In this document: positions 55,592 to 64,000 of the stretch, in pieces | How the letters are laid out: each line of letters opens with the position of its first letter | Position numbering within the stretch: the first letter of the stretch is position 1 | Source of the DNA: Algoriphagus vanfongensis DSM 17529 | GTDB lineage: Bacteria > Bacteroidota > Bacteroidia > Cytophagales > Cyclobacteriaceae | Length of the DNA: 64,000 nt | Assembly (NCBI RefSeq): GCF_000429465.1 | Contig: NZ_AUBX01000010.1 | Coordinates: 773,447 to 837,446, forward strand | Reading direction: 5' to 3' | The notes under the pieces: generated by a model | Database searches by the model: none | Seen by the model: only the letters and a program-made list of their open reading frames with translations | What the model was told of the DNA's origin: nothing | Program-made: the position numbers and the translations under genes

Positions 55592-55784
55592 AGGAATATC
55601 AATTAGAGTGATTGAAAATGATTAAGCAGCATTTTCTAGTTTGGTGCTCGAACTTAACTCTAATTCAATACCAATGTTTAATAAACGACCCAATAATTAA
55701 TTTTTAATCCATATTAGCCTCTGATTTAGATTATACTTAAACGAAATTTTATTATGTAAAAACTAATAATATCAACACATATCA

Positions 55785-57743
55785 CTAGTACGAACTAATC
55801 TTAAACTCAGTTCTTCTATTTTTCTGATGTTCTTCCTCGGTACATGAAATCCCATCCGAGCAGCTATTGAGCAACTGAGACTCCCCATAGCCAACTGCTT
55901 CCAATCTGGAACTACTAATTCCCAAGTTGAGTAAATAGTCCACAACTGATTGGGCTCTCTTTTGGGACAATTTCTGATTATAACTCGTAGTGCCTCTGGA
56001 GTCAGTATGGGAATGTAACTCAATCTGCATGGTAGGATTGTCCTCTAAGATAGCCGCCAGACGGTCTAGCTCTGGTATCGCATCCTCTCGTATATCCCAC
56101 TTGTCAAAGTCATAGTATATATTTTCCAATCGGAAAGTCTTCCCTACCTCTATCTGGTCCAGATAGACATCCCGAGTCAATACACTATCCCGAATGTCCG
56201 AACTCGCAGGAATCCGAATATTTCCATTTTCACCATCCAAAAAGCCCGTTTTGGAGGCTTTGAGGGTCAGCAACTGATCCGGATCTATTTTGAAGCGAAA
56301 GCTTCCGTCCTCTTCTGTAATGCGGGACCCCAAAACATTTCCATTATCGGAAATAAGGTTAACTACAGCATCTGAAAGTACTTCCTTGGTAGTCAGATCA
56401 TAGACCTTGCCTTGAAGTATGAGTGTCCGCTCCACATTCAGATCTACCCAATAGATATCATCCAACCCTTTTCCTCCCTGACGATCAGAGGCCAAAAAGG
56501 CCTGTTCCGGGTCCTGTCCTAAAAAGCTGAACCCAAAGTCATCTCTATTAGAATTGACCGGACTTCCCAGGTTGATGGGTGAGCCAAAGCCACCTCCATT
56601 CCTTTCCGCCCTAAACACATCCAAGCCCCCTATTCCAGCCCAGCCGGCACTGGAGAAGTAGAAATGACCGTCTGGACCTATAATAGGTGTCCTCTCATCT
56701 TGGTCTGTATTGATGTCTGCTCCCAGATTAACAGGTGCAGACCAACCTCCGTTATCGGTCCATTCTGCATAATAGATATCTGCTTTGCCCATTCCGCCTG
56801 GCATATCGGAAGAGAAATACAACCTATTCTCAGCCGCATCAAAGAAAGCATCGGATACAGAATAGGAAAATGGTTGATTGAATGAAAAGGAAACAAAATC
56901 CTCTACAGCGAGCGTATCGGACTTTTGAGCGAAAAACAGTTCTGGATAGAGTGTATAATCTCTTGCACTTCCTTTATTGGAAGATTTCTCAAATTTTTGA
57001 GGTTGAGTGAGGGTCAGAAATAGATTGTTGCCGGATTGAAAATAGGGCCCTACATGCAGCTCGGATTTCAACGTTTCATCTTGTATAGGACTATTTTTGA
57101 CCTGATTTTGATCTGAGTCCCACGGTGACTGATACATAGCCAGAAAACCATTCCCTGTCCATCCGTAGACATTGCTTTTAAGTGCATTTTGTGTATCTAT
57201 CCGCTTGGATGATGCGACCAGGCGATCTGATGTGAAATACAATAAGCTGTCGGAGGAAAAGAAGGGTCCAAACTCAGCAAATGAGGTATTTATTTGATCC
57301 AGACCTTTGATTTGAGCAGTGGTAGGTTTGTTTAAAAACTCCTTTCCCTGTGTCGCTGTCTTCCAAAGCGAAGCCAGCTCGGGATTCTCTTGATTGGGAT
57401 CTAGCTTCATTAGCAGCTCGGTGGCTTCAGTATATTTGGAATTTGCGATCAGGACCTCAGCAAATGGTTTCCAGTCCAAGGAATCCAGCTCCTGATCTCT
57501 TTCGAGTCGTGCATACCATTCCTCTGCTTGTTCAAAGTTTCGGGTCTTCAAATAAGCCTGAGCCAGCCCTCGGGCTGTCTCAGGCTGGGGTGATGATTCC
57601 CAACTTTTCAAAAAACTGCTTATTCCTTCCGAATAATTCAGGTTTTCAGCGCTTTCTACCCCCAGCATATAGTCTCTATATGCCAATGATTTGCATGAAA
57701 ACAAAAACAACAATAAAAAATAGTAGCTATAAATTCTTTTCAT
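55785..57743 (-). CDS. OmpA/PD40 lipoprotein (PorE-like, T9SS-associated)
   Basis: A 652-residue lipoprotein with lipobox LFLFSC. Domains in order: TPR-like repeats (about 30-120), WD40/PD40-type propeller (145-400; SFNQPFSYSVSDAFFD, LYFSSDMPGGMGKADIYY), a carboxypeptidase-regulatory-like domain (425-505), and an OmpA C-terminal peptidoglycan-binding domain (540-650; YYDFDKWDIREDAI, LHSHTDSRGTTSYNQKLSQKRA). The architecture equals PorE of the T9SS and of gliding operons. It lies 11 nt downstream of the PorP/SprF gene, which follows the giant adhesin. Confidence 0.9.
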   Translation of the reverse strand: MKRIYSYYFLLLFLFSCKSLAYRDYMLGVESAENLNYSEGISSFLKSWESSPQPETARGLAQAYLKTRNFEQAEEWYARLERDQELDSLDWKPFAEVLIANSKYTEATELLMKLDPNQENPELASLWKTATQGKEFLNKPTTAQIKGLDQINTSFAEFGPFFSSDSLLYFTSDRLVASSKRIDTQNALKSNVYGWTGNGFLAMYQSPWDSDQNQVKNSPIQDETLKSELHVGPYFQSGNNLFLTLTQPQKFEKSSNKGSARDYTLYPELFFAQKSDTLAVEDFVSFSFNQPFSYSVSDAFFDAAENRLYFSSDMPGGMGKADIYYAEWTDNGGWSAPVNLGADINTDQDERTPIIGPDGHFYFSSAGWAGIGGLDVFRAERNGGGFGSPINLGSPVNSNRDDFGFSFLGQDPEQAFLASDRQGGKGLDDIYWVDLNVERTLILQGKVYDLTTKEVLSDAVVNLISDNGNVLGSRITEEDGSFRFKIDPDQLLTLKASKTGFLDGENGNIRIPASSDIRDSVLTRDVYLDQIEVGKTFRLENIYYDFDKWDIREDAIPELDRLAAILEDNPTMQIELHSHTDSRGTTSYNQKLSQKRAQSVVDYLLNLGISSSRLEAVGYGESQLLNSCSDGISCTEEEHQKNRRTEFKISSY

Positions 57744-57754
57744 AGTCGTCTCTA

Positions 57755-58726
57755 TTAGAAAAACCTAGGAGAAATTAACCGCACTCTCTTTGAAGGAAAG
57801 AGAAATGACAAGGATATGTCATGAGTCGTGAATGTCCCCACTGAAAAGCCTGTGAGCGTGTGATCATAGGCATATCCTAGCCGAAGACCTTCTTTGAGCT
57901 GGACTTGTACCATTGCCAGAAAGGCAGTGGATTTTTTCAATCCATCTTGCACTTCCCGACCCGGCATATCCAATCCCAACCTATATCCAGCTCCAATCCA
58001 AAACATATCATTTAAGATCAAGGCGGTATTGAGATCCAACCTTGCCGGTGCTTTGAAATCGTCCATATACATGATCGATGGGATCAGAGAGAAATTGTAA
58101 TTGAGATCAAAATGATACCCGCCAGTCAGATAGATATGAGGACTAGGCTGGACCATCACATCTCCCTGATCCAAGTCCAATACAGAAGAAAGCATCTGAT
58201 CTGCAGCCAAACCTATGTAAAAGCTTTCATCATAAAGAAACAGGCCCAATTTTAAGTCTGGGTAGGTCATCCTTTCTTTGGAAACCGGCACAGATGGATC
58301 ATCATCAATGTCGGGATTGAGCATCCCTCCATCCATCATGGAATTGACCACTCCCATGCCTGCCCCAAAGGAGAGGTATTTGGTATTTCCCAAACGAAGA
58401 TGGTAGGCTAAATTCCCATAAAACGCCGTTGTTTTTTGGGCTCCCAAGCGATCAGATAGCACCTGAGCTCCTATCCCTAGCTGAGAATCTTCCAAATAGG
58501 TATCTCCCGCCACGGCAAATGTCTGAGGACTTCCTTCCACCCCAGTCCATTGCTTGCGATAATAGGTCTGCAGGTATAATTGCTGCTTATATCCTGCATA
58601 GGCAGGATTGATAAATACCGGATTAAAAATATACTGGCTGAATTGCGGCACTTGTTGCGCCTGAGCATGCTCTGCTCCCAGGGCGGCAATGCACAGTAAT
58701 ATGCTTATGATTTTAAAGAATTTCAT
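57755..58726 (-). CDS. PorP/SprF family T9SS outer-membrane protein
   Basis: A 323-residue protein with a signal peptide (LGAEHAQAQ) followed by the family signature QVPQFSQYIFNPVFINPAYAG, then YRKQWTGVEGSP, GIGAQVLSDRLG and further barrel strands. Start ATG at 58726, 5 nt after the adhesin stop, so it is coupled to it. SprF is needed for surface delivery of SprB in gliding bacteria; here it would serve the adjacent giant adhesin. Confidence 0.93.
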   Translation of the reverse strand: MKFFKIISILLCIAALGAEHAQAQQVPQFSQYIFNPVFINPAYAGYKQQLYLQTYYRKQWTGVEGSPQTFAVAGDTYLEDSQLGIGAQVLSDRLGAQKTTAFYGNLAYHLRLGNTKYLSFGAGMGVVNSMMDGGMLNPDIDDDPSVPVSKERMTYPDLKLGLFLYDESFYIGLAADQMLSSVLDLDQGDVMVQPSPHIYLTGGYHFDLNYNFSLIPSIMYMDDFKAPARLDLNTALILNDMFWIGAGYRLGLDMPGREVQDGLKKSTAFLAMVQVQLKEGLRLGYAYDHTLTGFSVGTFTTHDISLSFLFPSKRVRLISPRFF

Positions 58727-58731
58727 TTCGC

Positions 58732-61700
58732 TTACTTAATTATAGTTACAAAACCAGTCATGCTATGTTCAGCATTCTGACTATCCCAAACAGTCACTTG
58801 ATAATAGTAGGTACCTCCAGAAAGCTCCTCGCCTGTCCAATCATTGAGGTAATTATCGGACCTGAAGACCTCTACACCCCATCTGTTGACGATGAGTACT
58901 TTGCTTCTAGTGAAGAATTCCTGCAAGCCTCTAAGCACCCATGTATCATTGATTCCGTCTCCGTTAGGGGTAAAGACATTTGGAATCTCAAACTCCAATT
59001 GCTCATGGCTCACCGAATCACTATTGTCACCTGGCTCTAACTCTTCATCTTCGGAGCTGACCGTCGCTGTGTTGGTTATCTGCATTTCTGCTGTTGCCCG
59101 CACTTTGATCATCATTACCTCAGAGCTCATCGGCGCCAATGTCTCCATCGTCCAAGTAATCAGTCCGGAGTCAAACACCGCTTCTCCTACATTCACATCC
59201 ACGCTGACAAACTCTAACCCTTCTGGCAATTGGTCTGTGACGACTACTTGATTTGCCATCTCTTCCCCATTGTTTGTTACGGTGATCTTGTATTCGAATT
59301 CTGATCCTAGCATGATCAGAGGAGCCGTAACTTCCTTCACGATCTGAAGGTCCACTTCATTGATATTGTCTATCTCGACAGGATCGGTACTGTCTTCTGC
59401 ATCAGGATGGTTGTCTCCAGTCACCCAGACCGTATTGACAACAGCCCCCTCTTCAGCAGTCACCAAAACAGTCAAGGCGAGCTGGACACTTTCTCCAGCA
59501 GGAATCTCCTCAATCATCCAGGTGACCAAATTATCGGTCAGCTCTCCAGAATGAGAAGCTTCCATGAACATGGTTCCAGTTGGAATCGTATCGGCCACCA
59601 GTACATTTCTTGCGGTATACTCACCTGTATTAGTGAGGTCAATGGTGTAGGTGATCATCTCTCCGGTTTTGACTTTGTCCACGTCTTGTGATTTGACGAC
59701 AGTCAGGGAGGTTACACTTTCAATCACTTCTACTCCATCCCCAGGGTCAGATTCCTGAGGATCTTCTTCATCATCCGGCTGGTCTACGATTGCGGTATTG
59801 TAGATTACATCTCCCACGGTCACTTCTTCGGTAACTGATGTGATCAGTGTCAGGTCAATATTTTGCCCAGGAGCAAGGGAAGGGATAATCCAGGATACTA
59901 CTCCGTTGGCAAACGTACCCCCTTGATCTGAACTGATGTAATCCAGTCCCACAGGAAGTGTATCTCTCACTTCTATGTTTTCTTTTATCAGATCAGAAAT
60001 ATTGGCCACTGTAATCGTGTAAGAGATTTGCTCCCCGATTCGGGCTTCTGATACATTTGGATTTTTATCGATAGTGAAAGAAATGGCCTGGACCACCTTC
60101 ACTTCTTCCTTATTGGACTCTTTCCATTCATCCGGATCCTCAGGATTGCTGATGACAGCTATATTAGGGATGACTGTGCCTACGGCTGTATTTTCATTCA
60201 CTCTGACAGTCAATTCCAAATCAATTGAAGAGTTAGATGGAATATTTTCAATACTCCATGTTACTACACCATTTGAATGAGTCCCTCCTTTAGTAGAAGA
60301 TAAGAAATCAATATGCTGATCCAATTCATCTGTAACAAGCATTTCGGGCAAATCAAATTCACTTGTGTTTGTTACAGTAATAGTATATTGGATTACACCC
60401 CCAGCCAAAACTATAGGACTTGAAGCTCTTTTCACGATCTCAATTACATCTATTCTATTGCAAATGGAGAGTTCCACTGTCACGGCCGTTCTTTCGAGAC
60501 TTTCACAGCCCGTAGCTGGATCAGTTTGACTAGCATAGTATGTTTTGCCATGTGTAAGGGCTGTATTAGGTGCCAAAGCAATTCCTCCTTCAGAGGATTC
60601 GTACCATTGAATAGCTGTTCCGTTTGCACCGAGAGATGCAATAGAAGGCATACCCTGATCTGCGCAGAAAGCTTGAATAGGCTGGTCGATCTGAGGTGCC
60701 GGAGTAGATCTAACCGTCACGGTCAAATGAGCTGCTTCTTGTGAAACATTTTCACAAACTCCAGATCCCATTACAGTCACATAATAACGAGTGGTCACTG
60801 TAGGACTTACGTTTAAGTCAGTAACTTCCTGCGTCAAGGCTTCATCGGTATAGAACTTGAAGACAGGGTAAGTCACAGTCAAACTACTTGCTGTCAAGAA
60901 GGTACTTTCCCCTTCACAGATCACAGCATTCATCACTTGAATATCCGATGAGAGCCCATCTCGACCAACATCCACAGTCAACTCAGCTGCTGTGCCCGGA
61001 GCGTTTTCGCAGACTCCGTCGCCTTCCACTGTTACATAGTAAGTAGTAGTGGCAGTTGGTGACACAGTCAAGTTCGTGATCTCGGTCGTGAGATCTTGGC
61101 TGGTGTAGAATCGGAATACTGGATTCGTAATGCCTGCCGCGGTGGCGCTTAGCGTGAAGCTCTCCCCTTCGCAGATTGTGCCCCCAGTTGCAGTGATGTC
61201 TGATGCAGTCGCTGCTGGATTCACCGTCACAATCAACTCAGCCGCTGTACCCGGAGCGTTTTCGCAGACTCCGTCGCCTTCAACTGTTACATAATAAGTA
61301 GTAGTGGCAGTCGGTGATACGGTCAAGTCCGTGATCTCGGTAGCCAAGGTCTGATCTGTATAGAATCGGAAGATTGGGTTGCTAACGGTAGCTGAAGTTG
61401 CGGATAGCGTAAAGCTTTCTCCCTCGCAGATCGTCCCTCCAGTTGCGTTGATGTCAGTCGCAGTTGCTGCTGGATTTACCGTCACAGTCAACTCAGCTGC
61501 TGTGCCCGGAGCGTTTTCACAGACTCCCTCGCCTTCTACTGTTACATAGTAAGTAGTAGTGGCAGTCGGTGATACGGTCAAGTCCGTGATCTCGGTAGCC
61601 AATGTCTGATCTGTATAGAATCGGAAGATCGGATTCGTGATACCTGCTGCGCTGGCGCTCAAGGTGAAGCTCTCGCCTTCGCAGATTGTGCCACCAGTTG

Positions 61701-64000
61701 CGGTGATGTCTGCTGCAGTTGCTGTTGGATTTACCGTCACCGTCAACTCAGCTGCTGTGCCCGGAGCGTTTTCGCAGACTCCGTCACCTTCTACTGTTAC
61801 ATAGTAAGTAGTCGTGGCAGTCGGTGATACGGTCAAGTCCGTGATCTCGGTAGCCAATGTCTGATCTGTATAGAATCGGAAGATCGGATTCGTGATACCT
61901 GCTGCGCTGGCGCTCAAGGTGAAGTTCTCGCCTTCGCAGATCATGCCGCCAGTTGCGGTGATGTCTGCCGTAGTCGCTGCTGGATTCACCGTCACAGTTA
62001 GCTCAGCTGCTGTGCCCGGAGCGTTTTCGCAGACTCCGTCTCCTTCCACAGTCACATAGTAAGTAGTCGTGGAAGTTGGTGATACGGTCAAGTCCGTGAT
62101 CTCGGTAGCCAATGTCTGATCTGTATAGAATCGGAATACTGGGTTGCTAACGGTAGTTGAGGTTGCGGATAGCGTGAAGCTCTCCCCTTCGCAGATCGTG
62201 CCGCCAGTTGCAGTGATGTCTGCTGCGGTGGCTCCTGGATTCACCGTCACAATCAACTCAGTCGCTGTACCCGGAGCGTTTTCACAGACTCCGTCACCTT
62301 CTACTGTTACATAGTAAGTAGTCGTGGCAGTCGGTGATACGGTCAAGTCTGTGATCTCGGTAGCCAAGGTCTGATCTGTATAGAATCGGAAGATTGGATT
62401 CGTGATACCTGCCACAGTGGCGCTGAGGGTGAAGCTCTCGCCTTCGCAGATCGTGCCGCCAGTTGCGGTGATGTCAGCCGCAGTGGCTGCTGGATTCACC
62501 GTCACAGTCAGCTCAGCTGCTGTGCCCGGAGCGTTTTCACAGACTCCGTCGCCTTCCACAGTCACATAGTAAGTAGTCGTGGCAGTCGGTGATACGGTCA
62601 AGTCCGTGATTTCGGTAGCCAATGTCTGATCTGTATAGAATCGGAAGATCGGATTCGTTATACCCGCTGCACTGGCGCTTAGTGTGAAGCTCTCGCCTTC
62701 GCAGATCATTCCGCCAGTTGCGGTGATATCTGCCGCAGTCGCTGCTGGATTTACCGTTACCGTCAACTCAGCTGCTGTGCCCGGAGCGTTTTCACAGACT
62801 CCGTCGCCTTCCACAGTTACATAATAGGTCGTCGTGGCAGTTGGTGAAACGGTCAAGTTCGTGATCTCGGTAGCCAAGGTCTGATCTGTATAGAATCTGA
62901 AGATCGGATTCGTGATACTTGCTGCACTGGCGCTCAAGGTGAAGCTCTCGCCTTCGCAGATCGTGCCGCCAGTTGCAGTGATGTCTGCCGCAGTTGCTGC
63001 TGGATTTACCGTGACGGTCAACTCAGCCGCTGTACCCGGAGCGTTTTCGCAGACTCCGTCTCCTTCTACTGTTACATAGTAAGTAGTCGTGGCAGTTGGG
63101 CTCACGGTCAAGTTCGTGATCTCGGTAGCCAATGTCTGATCTGTATAGAATCGGAAGACTGGGTTGCTAACGGTAGCTGAAGTTGCGGATAGCGTGAAGC
63201 TTTCGCCTTCGCAGATCGTGCCGCCAGCTGCGGTGATGTCTGCTGCAGTTGCTGCTGGATTTACCGTCACGATCAACTCGGCAGCTGTGCCCGGAGCGTT
63301 TTCGCAGACTCCGTCGCCTTCTACTGTTACATAGTAAGTAGTAGTGGCAGTCGGTGATACGGTCAAGTCCGTGATCTCGGTAGCCAAGGTCTGATCTGTA
63401 TAGAATCTGAAGATCGGATTCGTGATACCTACTGCACTGGCGCTGAGCGTGAAGCTCTCGCCTTCGCAGATCATTCCGCCAGTTGCGGTGATGTCTGCTG
63501 CAGCTGCTGCTGGATTTACCGTCACAGTCAACTCAGCCGCTGTACCCGGAGCGTTTTCGCAGACTCCATCGCCTTCCACAGTTACATAGTAAGTAGTCGT
63601 GGCAGTCGGTGATACGGTCAAGTCCGTGATCTCGGTAGCCAAGGTCTGATCTGTATAGAATCGGAATACCGGATTCGTGATACTTGCTGCACTGGCGCTC
63701 AAGGTGAAGCTCTCCCCTTCGCAGATTGTGCCGCCAGTTGCGGTAATGTCTGCTGCGGTGGCTGCTGGATTCACCGTCACTTCCACTGGAATACGGTCCG
63801 GGCTCTCGCAGCCATTGCGAAGTACAGCCAAATAATAGGTGACTGTACCCGGACTGTTCAATGCTGCCGTGGTATAGCTATTTCCTTCCGAAAGCAAGGT
63901 GCCTCCCACTGCTGCATCGTACCATCTCAGACTCGTGCCGGCCGCTGGGGTCGCTTCCAACAAGGCTGTTTCCCCTTGACAAACTTCCGCATCCGTAGTC
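58732..64000 (-). CDS. Giant T9SS type-B adhesin (partial, N-terminus outside window)
   Basis: The frame is open from the stop at 58732 to the window edge, about 1755 residues, beginning mid-protein (VCQGETALLEATPAAG). From the N-terminal side: a cysteine-containing Ig-like module, eleven near-identical 85-residue Ig-like repeats (ICEGESFTLS...VSPTATTTYYVTVEGDGVCENAPGTAAELTV), one diverged copy, an SHD-like module, four DUF11/SdrD-type repeats (for example GGVIQYTITVTNT), and the canonical type-B domain IPNVFTPNGDGINDTW with VNRWGVEVF. A SprB-like surface adhesin or gliding track protein. It shares an operon with the PorP and PorE-like genes. Confidence 0.92.
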   Translation of the reverse strand, partial: TTDAEVCQGETALLEATPAAGTSLRWYDAAVGGTLLSEGNSYTTAALNSPGTVTYYLAVLRNGCESPDRIPVEVTVNPAATAADITATGGTICEGESFTLSASAASITNPVFRFYTDQTLATEITDLTVSPTATTTYYVTVEGDGVCENAPGTAAELTVTVNPAAAAADITATGGMICEGESFTLSASAVGITNPIFRFYTDQTLATEITDLTVSPTATTTYYVTVEGDGVCENAPGTAAELIVTVNPAATAADITAAGGTICEGESFTLSATSATVSNPVFRFYTDQTLATEITNLTVSPTATTTYYVTVEGDGVCENAPGTAAELTVTVNPAATAADITATGGTICEGESFTLSASAASITNPIFRFYTDQTLATEITNLTVSPTATTTYYVTVEGDGVCENAPGTAAELTVTVNPAATAADITATGGMICEGESFTLSASAAGITNPIFRFYTDQTLATEITDLTVSPTATTTYYVTVEGDGVCENAPGTAAELTVTVNPAATAADITATGGTICEGESFTLSATVAGITNPIFRFYTDQTLATEITDLTVSPTATTTYYVTVEGDGVCENAPGTATELIVTVNPGATAADITATGGTICEGESFTLSATSTTVSNPVFRFYTDQTLATEITDLTVSPTSTTTYYVTVEGDGVCENAPGTAAELTVTVNPAATTADITATGGMICEGENFTLSASAAGITNPIFRFYTDQTLATEITDLTVSPTATTTYYVTVEGDGVCENAPGTAAELTVTVNPTATAADITATGGTICEGESFTLSASAAGITNPIFRFYTDQTLATEITDLTVSPTATTTYYVTVEGEGVCENAPGTAAELTVTVNPAATATDINATGGTICEGESFTLSATSATVSNPIFRFYTDQTLATEITDLTVSPTATTTYYVTVEGDGVCENAPGTAAELIVTVNPAATASDITATGGTICEGESFTLSATAAGITNPVFRFYTSQDLTTEITNLTVSPTATTTYYVTVEGDGVCENAPGTAAELTVDVGRDGLSSDIQVMNAVICEGESTFLTASSLTVTYPVFKFYTDEALTQEVTDLNVSPTVTTRYYVTVMGSGVCENVSQEAAHLTVTVRSTPAPQIDQPIQAFCADQGMPSIASLGANGTAIQWYESSEGGIALAPNTALTHGKTYYASQTDPATGCESLERTAVTVELSICNRIDVIEIVKRASSPIVLAGGVIQYTITVTNTSEFDLPEMLVTDELDQHIDFLSSTKGGTHSNGVVTWSIENIPSNSSIDLELTVRVNENTAVGTVIPNIAVISNPEDPDEWKESNKEEVKVVQAISFTIDKNPNVSEARIGEQISYTITVANISDLIKENIEVRDTLPVGLDYISSDQGGTFANGVVSWIIPSLAPGQNIDLTLITSVTEEVTVGDVIYNTAIVDQPDDEEDPQESDPGDGVEVIESVTSLTVVKSQDVDKVKTGEMITYTIDLTNTGEYTARNVLVADTIPTGTMFMEASHSGELTDNLVTWMIEEIPAGESVQLALTVLVTAEEGAVVNTVWVTGDNHPDAEDSTDPVEIDNINEVDLQIVKEVTAPLIMLGSEFEYKITVTNNGEEMANQVVVTDQLPEGLEFVSVDVNVGEAVFDSGLITWTMETLAPMSSEVMMIKVRATAEMQITNTATVSSEDEELEPGDNSDSVSHEQLEFEIPNVFTPNGDGINDTWVLRGLQEFFTRSKVLIVNRWGVEVFRSDNYLNDWTGEELSGGTYYYQVTVWDSQNAEHSMTGFVTIIK
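60976..63780. repeat. Eleven tandem 255-bp repeats of the adhesin
   Basis: Units are exactly 255 bp (85 codons) with only scattered differences. Variant positions recur at multiples of the unit: the Met variant (GGM) begins at 63466, 62701 and 61936 (steps of 765 = 3 x 255), and the TVSNP variant at 63161, 62141 and 61376 (steps of 1020 and 765). This points to unequal crossing-over of multi-unit blocks. Assembly copy number should be treated with caution. Confidence 0.93.

Noticed and set aside
60976..63780. CRISPR array
   Set aside because: The 255-bp tandem units are coding, without spacers; they are adhesin domains.

Overview
The window looks like chromosome of a marine or aquatic Bacteroidota bacterium of the Cytophagales, most like Cyclobacteriaceae/Algoriphagus. 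This is inferred from gene content, not a search. The markers are several type IX secretion (T9SS) cargo proteins with type-B C-terminal domains, PorP/SprF-like barrels, a SusC/SusD pair, an ExbB-ExbD-ExbD operon, absence of Shine-Dalgarno sites, and TAnnTTTG-like -7 boxes.

Layout. 1-14.1 kb: partial M48 protease, a PorP/SprF barrel, and three paralogous T9SS type-B surface proteins with yaaA embedded between the first and second. 14.2-25 kb: housekeeping (MFS transporter, small lipoprotein, tRNA-Arg(ACG), outer-membrane barrel, PAP2-like protein, rpoN, asnS) and a probable operon nnr-MFS-sulfatase. 25.8-28.8 kb: accessory cassette on the minus strand with a holin-like protein, a one-TM coiled-coil protein, a DUF5675-like protein, two related small beta-rich proteins (one DUF6266-like) and a small HTH-like protein, without any phage structural genes. 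29.4-42.7 kb: a LanB-like (lantibiotic dehydratase family) protein, a LytTR-type two-component system, a second small HTH-like protein, a MauE/DoxX redox membrane protein, a small secreted DUF6520-like peptide behind a strongly structured leader, and a SusD-SusC-TlpA operon. 43.2-50.4 kb: a defence-island-like stretch with an XRE regulator, an MNT-HEPN fusion, a short secreted nuclease, a DUF262-HNH protein, a GHKL ATPase fused to a PD-(D/E)XK-like domain, a four-TM protein and a DUF559 protein. 50.7-55.6 kb: UMF1-type MFS transporter, the ExbB/ExbD operon, and a degenerate SDR-like protein. 55.8-64 kb: an OmpA/PD40 lipoprotein, a second PorP/SprF barrel, and a giant type-B adhesin with eleven near-identical 85-residue repeats that runs off the window.

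How it fits together. Both ends are T9SS surface-display loci in which PorP/SprF barrels probably serve neighbouring cargo. The middle is accessory. The best candidates for undescribed biology are the GHKL-nuclease/DUF262-HNH/membrane-protein trio, the orphan LanB with its TCS next to the MauE/DUF6520/SusCD/TlpA locus, and the DUF6266/DUF5675/holin-like cassette. Each of these functional links is inference from gene order and motifs.
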